From contig WLJI01000002.1 in the NCBI GenBank assembly GCA_009701845.1, forward strand, positions 1-51,001: 51,001 bases of DNA. Reading direction: 5' to 3'. Position 1 is the first letter of the stretch. Every line of letters begins with the position of its first letter. Below the pieces are notes generated by a model. It was given only the letters and a program-made list of their open reading frames with translations, was not told the DNA's origin and made no database searches. Origin of the DNA: Actinomycetota bacterium (GTDB lineage Bacteria; Actinomycetota; Acidimicrobiia; Acidimicrobiales; Microtrichaceae). Shown here in pieces: positions 26,024 through 34,896 of this stretch. The translations under genes and the position numbers were made by a program.

Positions 26024-27372
26024 GCGCTGCCCTGCCCGTCGCCAAGAGAATCGCTAGCGGGCAAGGTGCCTGCAAGTGTTTCTGGAACCGGAGCGACGAG
26101 TTTGACCGTCGCCACTCGGCGACCCTCCATTGCTTCAACCCCGACGCTCCAGCCATTGCACAAGAACTGTTCGCCCACGTCTGGGATGTGACCAAGCGTG
26201 GCGAGCACAAACCCGCCGAGTGTTTCAAACTGGCCATCGGGCATCTCAAATTGGCACGCTTCTAGTACCTCATCGGGGTGAAGCAACCCAGAGAGCAAGT
26301 GTGCTCCCTGCCAACGCCGTACCGATGGAGTGCTGCTTTGCGGATCGTGCTCATCGTCGATGTCACCCACAATTTCTTCCAGCACATCTTCGAGTGTGAT
26401 GATTCCCGCAGTGCCGCCGTACTCATCAACGACAAGCGCGAATTGCCCTGCAGCCCCCTGCAACTCGACGATCAGCGATTCCAGATTCTTGGATTCCGGA
26501 ATTGCTAGCACGGAGCGCAGTAGGCGGCGCACCGGATACTCAGAGCGCTTGTCTGCGTCAACGCCGAGAACGTCTTTGATGTGAACTACGCCGGCAACAT
26601 GGTCAAGGTCTTCTTCAACAACCAAGAACCGAGACAGGCCAGTGGCTGCCGTCAGCTCCATGAGGTCACCAACAAGAGCGTCAAGCGGGAGCGCTTCAAC
26701 GCTGACCCGCGGCGTAAGGGCATCAGCAGCAGTTTTTTCACCAAACCTGAACGTGCGGTTCAGTAGATCGGCATCCTTGCTGTCTAAGGTGCCGCTCTCG
26801 GCCGAGGATGTCACTAGGCGCTTGAGTTCCTGGCGGCTCCGAACGCTCGAGAGTTCTTCTTTGGGTTCAACCCCAAAGAGCCGAACGAGTCGTTCGGCTA
26901 GAGCATTGCAGCCAAAGATCACGGGACTAAAAACTAAATTGAACCCTCGAAACACCGCCGAAAGTGCCAATACGGTTGGTAATGGCTTAGCAACTGCCAC
27001 GGACTTTGGAACCAACTCGCCGACCACCATCTGCACCACCGTGGTGAACAACAACGCGAGCAGCACCGAAATACCGAGCGCTCGTTTCTCACCGACAAGG
27101 TTCCCAACAAAAGGTTCAAGCGCAACGGCAACAACTGGCTCCGCAAGCACACCAAGGCCGAGGCTACAGATGGTGATTCCAAGTTGAGCACCCGACAGGT
27201 TGTATGAGAGTCGCTGTTGAAGAGCAGCAGCACGAATAGCAGCGCGACTGCCGTCATCGGCGAGTTTCTGCAGTTGATTGCGGTCAACTGCGACAAGGCC
27301 AAACTCAATCGCCACAAAGAAGGCGTTGGCCAGCACCAAAAGCAGCACAGCGGCAAATCCGAGCAGCGTCAT
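26020..27372 (-). CDS. CNNM/CorC-type membrane protein (DUF21 + CBS + CorC/HlyC), full form
   Basis: Paralogue of the following gene, with the full set of domains: DUF21 membrane region (LANAFFVAIEFGLVAVDRNQL, LGITICSLGLGVLAEP, VGELVPKSVAVAKP), CBS pair (ALTPRVSVEALPLD to TLEDVLEEIVGDIDDEHD), and a C-terminal CorC/HlyC domain (about 355-430; FETLGGFVLATLGHIPDVGE). Length 450 aa. The ATG has neither a strong Shine-Dalgarno nor a TANNNT box. Head of a three-gene coupled unit with the short form and the PIG-L deacetylase, divergent from the MarR gene. Confidence 0.9.
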   Translation of the reverse strand: MTLLGFAAVLLLVLANAFFVAIEFGLVAVDRNQLQKLADDGSRAAIRAAALQQRLSYNLSGAQLGITICSLGLGVLAEPVVAVALEPFVGNLVGEKRALGISVLLALLFTTVVQMVVGELVPKSVAVAKPLPTVLALSAVFRGFNLVFSPVIFGCNALAERLVRLFGVEPKEELSSVRSRQELKRLVTSSAESGTLDSKDADLLNRTFRFGEKTAADALTPRVSVEALPLDALVGDLMELTAATGLSRFLVVEEDLDHVAGVVHIKDVLGVDADKRSEYPVRRLLRSVLAIPESKNLESLIVELQGAAGQFALVVDEYGGTAGIITLEDVLEEIVGDIDDEHDPQSSTPSVRRWQGAHLLSGLLHPDEVLEACQFEMPDGQFETLGGFVLATLGHIPDVGEQFLCNGWSVGVEAMEGRRVATVKLVAPVPETLAGTLPASDSLGDGQGSA

Positions 27373-27527
27373 GCGAGATCAGTCACCAGAAGAGATCCAA
27401 CAATTCCCATAGCTTACTGCCACAACAACTGAAACCCTGACCTTGGCAGTACTTCTGGCTCACCGAGACCTTGGCCGAGAGTTACTAATCGAAGCCGTGA
27501 CACCACGGGTTCTTCAACCTCGGCGGG

Positions 27528-27533
27528 TAGCAT
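27528..27533 (+). promoter_or_regulatory. Candidate -10 box for leaderless marR-ABC transcript
   Basis: TAGCAT, ending 8 bases before the ATG at 27542. It supports the short form of the MarR protein over the longer open frame that begins at 27443. Confidence 0.42.
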
Positions 27534-27541
27534 GGCTCCTC

Positions 27542-28069
27542 ATGTTGCCGGATTCGAGCTCGAAACTGCGTAGCGCTGATGCTGTGCGCGCCGCTGCGAG
27601 GCTGGCCAAGGTTGCAGGAACCGCTCTCGCCGAAGGAGAACTGACACTTCCCCAATATCGGGTGCTGGTGTTTCTCGCTGTGCGGTCACGTCCTGCCACT
27701 CACGTTGCAGCACTGCTTGGGGTGAGCGCCTCTTCGATGACTTCAGTGGTCGATGGCCTTGTGGCCCGCTCTTATGTAGAGCGTTCGGCCGACCCGAGTG
27801 ACCGCCGGCGCGTCATGTTGTCGCTCACGCCAGAGGGAACCCGAACCATGCATCTCGGCGACGAGCTCGTTGGGTCAGGACTCAACCGCCTGCTTCAGCG
27901 CCTAGAACCCGAACAGGCAGAGCAGGCGCTCGTTGGGCTTGAGCTTTTGAATCAGGCCATGGAAGCTTCACTCGAGGAGCGATTTGGGCCGCAGTTCAAT
28001 GAACCAGAGCCTTCTTCAGCCAGTCAGGTAACAGACTCCGACGCACTTTCCACGCCCACTGCCCAATGA
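27542..28069 (+). CDS. MarR-family transcriptional regulator
   Basis: Winged-helix regulator, usually a dimeric repressor released by small ligands. LTLPQYRVLVFLAV, HVAALLGVSASSMTSVVDGLVARSYVERSADPSDRRRV is the helix-turn-helix and wing with the DRR motif typical of MarR. I chose ATG 27542 (175 aa), where the family homology begins and a TAGCAT box lies 8 bases upstream; the frame is open back to 27443 but those residues look non-coding. The stop overlaps the ABC ATPase start (ATGA), so it probably controls that gene. A C-terminal 30-residue tail is low complexity. Confidence 0.87.
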   Translation: MLPDSSSKLRSADAVRAAARLAKVAGTALAEGELTLPQYRVLVFLAVRSRPATHVAALLGVSASSMTSVVDGLVARSYVERSADPSDRRRVMLSLTPEGTRTMHLGDELVGSGLNRLLQRLEPEQAEQALVGLELLNQAMEASLEERFGPQFNEPEPSSASQVTDSDALSTPTAQ

Positions 28070-28911
28070 CCGAGCAGGCAGCACATGTGCCGCAGGAGAA
28101 CTCGGCGGAACAGTTCCCGACGCCGCCGGTGCTGCGGCTGACGGGAGTCGGTTTGACCCGCAACGGCACTCGTCTGCTGGATGAAATCGACTTTGTTGTC
28201 GAGGCTGGCTCAAGCTGGATCGTTCTTGGCGCAAACGGCAGCGGCAAGACCTCTCTGGTTCGGATCTGCTCTTTGTACGAACACCCAAGCTGCGGCTCGG
28301 TGAAGTTGCTCGGCGAGGAACTCGGCCACACCGACGTACGAAAGCTACGCCGCAGGGTGGCACTTGTGAGCCCCGCACTAGCAGACATGATTCGGCCACA
28401 ACTCACTGCAACTGAGGTCGTGATGTGCGCCAAGTTTGCAGCATTAGAACCTTGGTGGCATCACTACGACCAAGCCGATAGTGACAAAGCGAGAGGACTT
28501 CTGGAGTCTCAAGACGTCGGATTCACAGCTCAGCGGCCCTATGGATCACTCTCGTCTGGGGAGCGTCAACGAGTTTTGCTAGCTCGGGCACTCATGTCGG
28601 CCCCTGATCTGATTTTGCTTGACGAGCCGAGCGCTGCGCTTGACCTTGGGGGCCGTGAACTCCTCGTGGATCGACTAGGCGCACTTGCCGCTGACCCCTC
28701 TGCACCGCCAATCATTTTGGTGACTCATCACGTCGAGGAGATCCCCCCGAGTTTTACCCATGTGCTGGCGCTTCAGAAGGGTCGGATACTTGGAGCCGGA
28801 CCTCTTACGGAAACGCTGACTAGCGAGTTGCTCAGCGAGTGCTTTGGGCTGCCGTTGGACCTCCAGAGAAACCAGTCACGCTGGACTGCTCGGCGAGCCT
28901 CAGGCAGCTAA
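28066..28911 (+). CDS. ABC transporter ATP-binding protein (YlmA-like, no permease nearby)
   Basis: Single nucleotide-binding domain with Walker A GANGSGKTSL (about 55-64), signature SSGERQRVLLARAL and Walker B LILLDEPSAALD; the switch His is in VTHHVEEIPPSFTHV. The HHVEEIPP-FTH segment resembles YlmA-type ATPases annotated as iron-complex or molybdate-like. It has an N-terminal tail of about 20 residues and no fused membrane domain (281 aa). No permease or binding protein lies beside it, so its partner is unknown. Coupled to the MarR gene by a 4-base overlap. Confidence 0.88.
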   Translation: MTEQAAHVPQENSAEQFPTPPVLRLTGVGLTRNGTRLLDEIDFVVEAGSSWIVLGANGSGKTSLVRICSLYEHPSCGSVKLLGEELGHTDVRKLRRRVALVSPALADMIRPQLTATEVVMCAKFAALEPWWHHYDQADSDKARGLLESQDVGFTAQRPYGSLSSGERQRVLLARALMSAPDLILLDEPSAALDLGGRELLVDRLGALAADPSAPPIILVTHHVEEIPPSFTHVLALQKGRILGAGPLTETLTSELLSECFGLPLDLQRNQSRWTARRASGS

Positions 28912-28918
28912 GAGCCGA

Positions 28919-31042
28919 TTAGTGTGCTGAGCGCAGTTTGCTGAGCGCAGCTTCATGGGTGGAGTCAGCAACGTATTCCTCTAGGACCAGAACGCTTCTT
29001 GCTGCCAACGTGATACTGCCATGTGCTTGATGCGCAGTGGTACGCGCTTGGGCATGTTCGGTGTCGACTCGACATAACCAATGCTTTCCCCAGCTCTCGC
29101 TGGGAAGCTGCCATGCGATCTCTTCATGACCGAGGTTGAAACACAGCATCAGCGTAGAACCGCAGAGTCGCTCTCCCCGAGGGCCTAGCTCATCTAGGTC
29201 GCCGTTGAGCCACACACCTAAGCTCTGTGAGCCCTCGTGCCAGTGGCCAGATTCCATCTCGGTGCCATCAGAACTAAACCAGGCAACATCGACCTGTCCG
29301 CCATCCCTCACAGCTTGCCCGGTCAGGAACTTGCGCCTTTGTAAAACGCGATTTGATTGCCGAAAATGAATCAGACCTTGAGTAAATTCGAGGAGTTCAA
29401 GATCTGCCTCGGGCCAGTTCACCCAAGAGATCTCATTATCTTGAGCAAAGCCATTGTTGTTGCCTAGCTGAGTCCTTCCGATCTCATCACCTGCCACCAG
29501 CATCGGCACACCAAGCGACAACACGAGCGTCGAGAGCAAGTTGCGTTGTTGCCGCTTGCGCAACTGCAGCACCTCGGGGGAATCAGTTGGACCCTCTGCC
29601 CCGCAATTCCACGAGCGGTTGTCGTCTGTGCCATCGCGATTCTCTTCACCGTTGGCCTGGTTCAGTTTGTGTTCGTAGCTGACCATGTCTGCCAGCGTGA
29701 ACCCGTCGTGCGCAGTCACAAAGTTGATACTCGCATGCGGTCGACGCCCCTCGGCTTGATAGAGGTCCGAGGATCCGGTCAGGCGCGCGGCAAACTCTCC
29801 GAGTTGGCCAACGTGGCCCCGCCAGACGTCTCGGACACAGTCTCTGTATCGACCGTTCCACTCGGACCAGAGTGGCGGAAAATTGCCAACCTGATAGCCG
29901 CCCTCGCCGACATCCCATGGCTCGGCAATCAGCTTTACTTGGCTCACTACCGGGTCTTGTTGAATGAGGTCAAAGAATGCACTGAGGCGATCGACATCAT
30001 GTAACTCGCGCGCCAACGTTGCGGCAAGGTCAAAACGAAACCCATCTACATGCATCTCTTCAATCCAGTAGCGCAGGCTATCCATGATGAGTTGAAGCAC
30101 ATGGGGGTGGCGCATGTTGAGTGTGTTCCCCGTACCGGTGTAGTCAACATATTGGCGCTGATCCTGAGGGTCGAGCCGGTAGTAAGCACCGTTATCGAGT
30201 CCCTTGAAGCTCAGTAGCGGCCCACCCCGGCCTCCCTCGGCAGTGTGGTTGTACACCACGTCCAAGATCACCTCAATGCCAGCTTGGTGCAAGGTTTTGA
30301 CCATCACTTTGAACTCCTGCACCTGCTCCCCAGCTTGGCCGCCTACTGCGTACTCGTTATGTGGAGCAAAGAATCCAATCGAGTTGTATCCCCAGTAGTT
30401 GCGCAGGCCCATCTGCACAAGGCGGCGATCATGAATGAACTGATGCACGGGCATGAGTTCAATTGCAGTCACACCGAGTGAATGAAGGTGTTCCACAATG
30501 GCCGGGGAACATACGCCAAGGTACGAACCCCGGTGTTCCTTCTCTACCCCGGGGTGCAGCTGGGTCAGGCCCTTCACATGTGCTTCGTAGAGAACAGTCT
30601 CATTCCATGGTCGAGCCGGAGAGCGGTCTTGCCCCCAGTCAAACCAAGGGTTGATTACCACCGAACGCGGCACAAACGGCGCCGAGTCGGTACCTGTTTC
30701 ATGTTCGGCATCAACTGCGTCGTTCCATTGAATAGCCCCTGCGATTGCCTTGGCATACGGGTCGAGTAGCAACTTCGACTGCAAGTTGAGGTCGGCATCG
30801 CTTCGCCGGGGCCCGCAGACGCGAAAGCCGTAACGCATTCCCGGCCCAATATCGGGCAGGTAACCGAACCAAACTGAGCCCACGCACTCGGGCAAATCCA
30901 CAATGAGTTCTGCGCCGCGATCATCGAATAAGCACAGCTCGACCCTCTCGGCCACATCTGAAAACACAGAGAAGTTGGTGCCTGCCCCGTCCCAAGTAGC
31001 GCCTAGTGGGTACGGCCGTCCCGGCCACACACGTGTTGTCAT
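28919..31042 (-). CDS. glgX: Glycogen debranching enzyme GlgX
   Basis: GH13 isoamylase-type enzyme that removes alpha-1,6 branches from glycogen limit dextrin. An N-terminal CBM48 domain (PYPLGATWDGAGTNFSVFS) precedes the catalytic barrel, with DVVYNHTAEGG, the nucleophile Asp in GFRFDLAATL, the acid Glu in LIAEPWDVGEGGYQVG and the HD pair in FVTAHDGFTLADMVSY. Length 707 aa is normal. Two copies of a 12-base direct repeat (28925-28936 and 28939-28950) lie in the last codons. Start overlaps the SRPBCC stop by 4 bases; 7 bases separate it from the convergent ABC gene. Confidence 0.95.
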   Translation of the reverse strand: MTTRVWPGRPYPLGATWDGAGTNFSVFSDVAERVELCLFDDRGAELIVDLPECVGSVWFGYLPDIGPGMRYGFRVCGPRRSDADLNLQSKLLLDPYAKAIAGAIQWNDAVDAEHETGTDSAPFVPRSVVINPWFDWGQDRSPARPWNETVLYEAHVKGLTQLHPGVEKEHRGSYLGVCSPAIVEHLHSLGVTAIELMPVHQFIHDRRLVQMGLRNYWGYNSIGFFAPHNEYAVGGQAGEQVQEFKVMVKTLHQAGIEVILDVVYNHTAEGGRGGPLLSFKGLDNGAYYRLDPQDQRQYVDYTGTGNTLNMRHPHVLQLIMDSLRYWIEEMHVDGFRFDLAATLARELHDVDRLSAFFDLIQQDPVVSQVKLIAEPWDVGEGGYQVGNFPPLWSEWNGRYRDCVRDVWRGHVGQLGEFAARLTGSSDLYQAEGRRPHASINFVTAHDGFTLADMVSYEHKLNQANGEENRDGTDDNRSWNCGAEGPTDSPEVLQLRKRQQRNLLSTLVLSLGVPMLVAGDEIGRTQLGNNNGFAQDNEISWVNWPEADLELLEFTQGLIHFRQSNRVLQRRKFLTGQAVRDGGQVDVAWFSSDGTEMESGHWHEGSQSLGVWLNGDLDELGPRGERLCGSTLMLCFNLGHEEIAWQLPSESWGKHWLCRVDTEHAQARTTAHQAHGSITLAARSVLVLEEYVADSTHEAALSKLRSAH

Positions 31043-31488
31043 GAACTCACTCCAAGAACGTTCAATAGGCGTCCGCGAGAACGCTCGATCTCATCTGCTA
31101 GGAGGCGGTCGAGCATGGGAACCCACATGCTTCCCCCGTAATGCAACCACATAGTGAGCTCGCATTGAGCTTCACCTAACGGCTGAACTTGTGCTTCCAG
31201 AACCCAACTGCTGTGGTTGCGCGAATCCAGCTCGCGGCGTTCGAATCTTGCAATTCGCGGTGACTCAGACTGCGTTCTGACCATCCGTAATCGCTTTGAG
31301 CGACTGAGCAACCCCAACTGCCCTCGGAGATCAACCGACCAAGCTGGCCCGGAGTCATCTGGGTCAGGCTCAACGGGTCGAGAGCGAGGAACGATGTCTA
31401 ACCAGTCGGGGTATCGGCCCAAATCGGTAATCAAGTCGAAGAGCAATTCAGGAGCAACCGGGGCAGCGAGAACTGCAGTGACTTCCAC
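31039..31488 (-). CDS. SRPBCC (polyketide cyclase/START-like) family protein
   Basis: A 149-aa single-domain protein of the SRPBCC fold, which binds hydrophobic ligands in a deep pocket. Family-like features are APVAPELLFDLITDLGRYPDWLDIV at the N-terminus and a long C-terminal helix (LADEIERSRGRLLNVL). No catalytic motif identifies a substrate. The start is GTG with no clear Shine-Dalgarno. It overlaps glgX by 4 bases, but I know of no functional reason for that pairing. Confidence 0.75.
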   Translation of the reverse strand: MEVTAVLAAPVAPELLFDLITDLGRYPDWLDIVPRSRPVEPDPDDSGPAWSVDLRGQLGLLSRSKRLRMVRTQSESPRIARFERRELDSRNHSSWVLEAQVQPLGEAQCELTMWLHYGGSMWVPMLDRLLADEIERSRGRLLNVLGVSS

Positions 31489-31576
31489 TAGTAGCTCTGA
31501 CTAACTGCTTCGGGGCAAAGAAAAACCATCTGCCCATTCTGCCGCCCAAACGCCAGGATTGACGTCACCTGACTGG

Positions 31577-32989
31577 CTAGCCCCCCACACCCGCTTCGGG
31601 CGCTGCGCCGACTGCTTGGTCTGTAGCAGGGGCTGCGGCCTGTTCTGCGGCCTGTTCTGGTGTCGGGACAGCTGCCGGTTCCGCTGCGGGAGCAGTCGCC
31701 CTGAACACCGTCCGATTACCGTAAGCAGCTTTCAGTAGCGGGTACGGGTTCACTGCATCTCCACCGCCGGGGTGCACCTCGAAATGCAAGTGCGGTGAGG
31801 TTCCGCGAGCGTTTCCGGTATCTCCCACGTACCCAACGAGCTGCCCCGCCGTGACGCGCATTCCGTCAGACACTCCTGGAGCAAATGCCGACAAGTGTGC
31901 GTAGTAATACTCGGTTCCAGACTCACCCACCACCCACAGCTTGTTGCCGCCGAGAGTGCCAGTTCCTACACGAGCGATGGTGCCGTTCTCTGAAGCAATC
32001 AGGGGCGTGCCGTAGTCCGCAAAGATGTCCGTTCCTTGATGCCAGTGCGCCGAGGGGGTGCCCGTCATACGTGGATATCCCCAGCTGTCGATGAACTCCA
32101 CTTCGCTAGCCACGGGAAACACAAACCCGTTGATATAGGCATGAGCGCCAGACTCATAGGCCTGAAGCTGCGCTGTAGCCGCAGCTACTGCCTCCACGGC
32201 AGGCTGTACCTGAGCAGAGGTTTGGGCCAAGACCGACTGTGCTACTCCCAGGTCTGAGGCTAGGCGCGCTTCAGATGTACCCAGAGCGTTGCTCTGTCGT
32301 TCGTAGTTGCGCAGCAGTCGGTCATGCTGGCGGGCAACAACCGCAAGGTAGCTCCGGGCTACACCAATATCGACAAAATCATTATTATTGAGCAGCGCTA
32401 GTTTGTCTTCGGCCCGCCCCTGCACATAGGCAGTCACGGCATGGTCTCGAAGGCGCCGTCGAGCGGTTGCAGTCTTTGTCACAGCGGTCCTCACGCCAGC
32501 AGACAACTGCTCGAGTTCAGCCGTGAGATCTAGAACGCTCTGAGTTTTCTCTGCAACACGCTGTTGTATTTGATCAAGATTTGCTTGGCTCTCAAGTAGC
32601 GCTGCTTGGGCACCTGCCACTCGCTCGGGCAGCACCGCTACTGATTGCGGGTCAAAGCTGAACTGCGCGATGGGTACGTCGATGCCATCGCCATCTCCTG
32701 GGTCTACGAGAAATGGCACACGAGGATCATTGATCAGTTCGTCCGGAATGGGCGGCAAGTAGGTCGTTGTAGGCGAGGAAGTTTGATCGGGCGTGCTAGT
32801 TGGAACCGTCACAGGCAAGCTTGACTCGCTAGCAACCGAGGTCGTGGAACTCGCCGAATCTTCAGGCAAAACACTAGTGCTCGGAGCGCCCGGATCGGCA
32901 CCTCCCCCCTGTGCCGAAACGCCCGAAACCGAAAAAGCAACCGCGCTCAGACAGGCAAGTATCGCAATCGTTGTTCGTGAGTTGATCAT
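31577..32989 (-). CDS. Secreted M23-family peptidoglycan metallopeptidase with coiled coil
   Basis: Probable cell-wall hydrolase or activator. From ATG 32989 there is a signal peptide (MINSRTTIAILACLSAVAFS, cleavage near VSAQ), a Ser/Thr/Pro linker, a coiled-coil region (about residues 120-260, with LLESQANLDQIQQRVAEKTQ) and a LytM/M23 domain with zinc-site residues in WHQGTD and SPHLHFEV. The C-terminus is Ala/Glu/Pro-rich. The longer frame back to 33061 lacks a signal-like start and is unlikely. The EnvC/NlpD-like arrangement suggests a role in septum or envelope remodelling; catalytic residues appear complete. Length 470 aa. Confidence 0.88.
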   Translation of the reverse strand: MINSRTTIAILACLSAVAFSVSGVSAQGGGADPGAPSTSVLPEDSASSTTSVASESSLPVTVPTSTPDQTSSPTTTYLPPIPDELINDPRVPFLVDPGDGDGIDVPIAQFSFDPQSVAVLPERVAGAQAALLESQANLDQIQQRVAEKTQSVLDLTAELEQLSAGVRTAVTKTATARRRLRDHAVTAYVQGRAEDKLALLNNNDFVDIGVARSYLAVVARQHDRLLRNYERQSNALGTSEARLASDLGVAQSVLAQTSAQVQPAVEAVAAATAQLQAYESGAHAYINGFVFPVASEVEFIDSWGYPRMTGTPSAHWHQGTDIFADYGTPLIASENGTIARVGTGTLGGNKLWVVGESGTEYYYAHLSAFAPGVSDGMRVTAGQLVGYVGDTGNARGTSPHLHFEVHPGGGDAVNPYPLLKAAYGNRTVFRATAPAAEPAAVPTPEQAAEQAAAPATDQAVGAAPEAGVGG

Positions 32990-33169
32990 TCTGCCCGGTT
33001 CCGCATGAGGAGGGTGGCAGCGAATCTCAGGTCGCTGCAACGGCATCAATGGTACAGCCACAGTCCGGTGGGATCACCAAGATGGGGGACTCTTCCCCAG
33101 TGTTTACTTATTTGCCAACTCTTGTCTACCCGTTCTTCGCTCTGAGACAATCCGAACTTGAGTTGTCCT

Positions 33170-33197
33170 GCGAGGGACCCTGACTAGGGACCTTCGC
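33170..33197. terminator. Imperfect hairpin downstream of the thiamine operon
   Basis: On the minus strand the stretch folds as GCGA-x-GG-x-CCCT, loop AGTC, AGGG-x-CC-x-TCGC. It lies 26-53 bases after the permease stop codon. There is no T-run, so it may be a pause or processing site rather than a true terminator. The rest of the 233-base gap (32990-33222) shows no gene; it should hold the promoter of the M23 peptidase, which I cannot pin down. Confidence 0.3.
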
Positions 33198-33222
33198 AAG
33201 AGAAGCTGCAATTGGGGGTCGG

Positions 33223-34896
33223 CTAGAAAGCCAGGTCAAGGCCATCATCACCCGAGGCAAGGTAGTCCACAGCCAAAAGCACGCAGCCACACACAGCCAC
33301 GAGAATGCAGGACAAGGCCATGGCTTGGCCAAAGCCAGCACCTCCTGGGCGGCTCAGCAGACGCTCAATGGCAACCGGCGCTGTTGGTTGAGCAGTTCGA
33401 ACAAGGAACACCGTGGCGCCGAACTCCCCGAGGCAGGCCACAAAAGCTAGTCCGGCGCCAGCAACTACTGCCGAGCGAATCGCAGGTAATTCAATTCGCC
33501 AAAAGCGCTCTAGGGCACCTGCTCCAAGCAGTCGGCCGGATTCGTCTAGCGATGCTGGAAGTGCTTGGAGCGCAGGCAGCACTGCTCGCACAACGAGGGG
33601 AAGAGCAACTAGTGCCTGAGCTACGGGCACGAGCCAGAGCGAACCCCGCAGGTCGAGTGGCGGCTTGCCACCAATCAGCAAGAGCCCAAGGCCAAGTGTG
33701 GTGGCAGAAACGCCCAGAGGTAACAGCAAGATCCGATCGGCACTCCCCCCGGGTCTGCGAGCAATGACTCTGGCCGAGGGAACGCCAAGAAACACCGCTG
33801 CTGCTGCTGCGCTACTCGCTGTGATGAGTGAACGCGATATCGCAGAGAGTGGATCCACGCTCAGGCCCGTCCTTGCCGCAGCAGAACCAAGGTGTTGCCA
33901 ATGAGCGAACCCGAAGCCGGGTCCTACGCGAAGCGAACGCTCAAAGAGCGCCGCTAGTGGCAGCCCACAAATAATGAGGATTGCACCGACACCTGCGGCA
34001 ACGGCGGCCCACTCTGACCATGAGCGCGGCACACGGTCTGAGCGGCGCACATGCAACACCGAAGTGCTCGGCCTTTTCTTGCTGATCCGGCTGTGGATGC
34101 TGAGCGTGGCGATTACTGCAGCGAGTTGAACTGCGCACAAAACTCCTGCGCCTGAGATATCAAATTGCCGGGTTGCTCGCGTCCAGATTTCTACTTCAAC
34201 TGTGGTGACTGCACCTCCGCCCAGCATGACGATTACACCAAAGCTAGTGAAGCAAAACAAGAACACCACGACTGCGGAAGCAGCGATAGCGGGAAGGGCC
34301 GCTGGCAAGACCACCCGCCGAGCCGCCTCAAAAGAAGAGGCCCCTAGTAATCGCGCAGCGGCCTGTTGATTTGGGTCCAAGCCAGTCAGCGATGCGCCCA
34401 CCGTGCGAATTACTACTGCCAGATTGAAACATAACTGTGCTGCAATAATCGCCCACCAAGTTCCGCGTGCGTCGACTACCCCCTGCGGTCCGAGCACCGT
34501 GGCAAACGCTGCACCGATAACCACGGTGGGCAGCACAAAGGGAACCGTCGCAAGGGTGCGAATCAGCGATCTTCCAGCGAAACGAAATCGCGAGAGAACC
34601 CAAGCAACTGGAACGCCAACGGCCACCGTAAAGGCGCAGGACACCAGCGCTTGGGCAATGGTTACTGCAATGAGCCGCCATGTCCGAGGTGATCCAAGTA
34701 TGCGAGTTAGTGCCTCGGAGCTCCACACCCCATCGGGCCGAACAGCGCGCAATAAAACGGCGAGAACAGGTAGAGCGATCATGACTAAGACAGCCGCTAC
34801 CACGATGTTCCCAACCCTCGATACGTGCCCCATCGTGACGCTCGAAGGTTGGGAACTCTGGCGCGCGGCTAAGCGCTGATCGTTGAGAACCTTCAC
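33223..34896 (-). CDS. Thiamine ABC transporter permease, two fused domains (ThiP-like)
   Basis: Membrane component that would carry thiamine delivered by the neighbouring binding protein. It contains two complete permease modules, each with an EAA-type loop: LLGASSFEAARRVVLPAALPAI in the first half and LLGAGALERFWRIELPAI in the second, among roughly 12 hydrophobic segments. This fused layout (557 aa) is that of ThiP and FbpB. I chose GTG 34896, which overlaps the thiB stop by 4 bases; an ATG at 34914 is also open. No ATPase gene follows, which is unusual for such an operon. Function is inferred mainly from the TPP riboswitch and neighbours. Confidence 0.88.
   Translation of the reverse strand: MKVLNDQRLAARQSSQPSSVTMGHVSRVGNIVVAAVLVMIALPVLAVLLRAVRPDGVWSSEALTRILGSPRTWRLIAVTIAQALVSCAFTVAVGVPVAWVLSRFRFAGRSLIRTLATVPFVLPTVVIGAAFATVLGPQGVVDARGTWWAIIAAQLCFNLAVVIRTVGASLTGLDPNQQAAARLLGASSFEAARRVVLPAALPAIAASAVVVFLFCFTSFGVIVMLGGGAVTTVEVEIWTRATRQFDISGAGVLCAVQLAAVIATLSIHSRISKKRPSTSVLHVRRSDRVPRSWSEWAAVAAGVGAILIICGLPLAALFERSLRVGPGFGFAHWQHLGSAAARTGLSVDPLSAISRSLITASSAAAAAVFLGVPSARVIARRPGGSADRILLLPLGVSATTLGLGLLLIGGKPPLDLRGSLWLVPVAQALVALPLVVRAVLPALQALPASLDESGRLLGAGALERFWRIELPAIRSAVVAGAGLAFVACLGEFGATVFLVRTAQPTAPVAIERLLSRPGGAGFGQAMALSCILVAVCGCVLLAVDYLASGDDGLDLAF

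Noticed and set aside
27443-27541. N-terminal extension of the MarR protein
   Set aside because: The 33 extra residues have no family homology, and a promoter-like TAGCAT lies inside them, next to the better start at 27542.
28066-28911. Naming the orphan ABC ATPase as ThiQ
   Set aside because: It lies 4 kb from the permease on the opposite strand under a MarR regulator, and its sequence looks YlmA-like; there is no riboswitch before it.
33126-33341. A 71-codon minus-strand frame with a hydrophobic stretch, overlapping the end of the permease gene
   Set aside because: It mostly overlaps the permease gene in another frame, and its apparent hydrophobic and Trp-rich composition is a by-product of that coding sequence.
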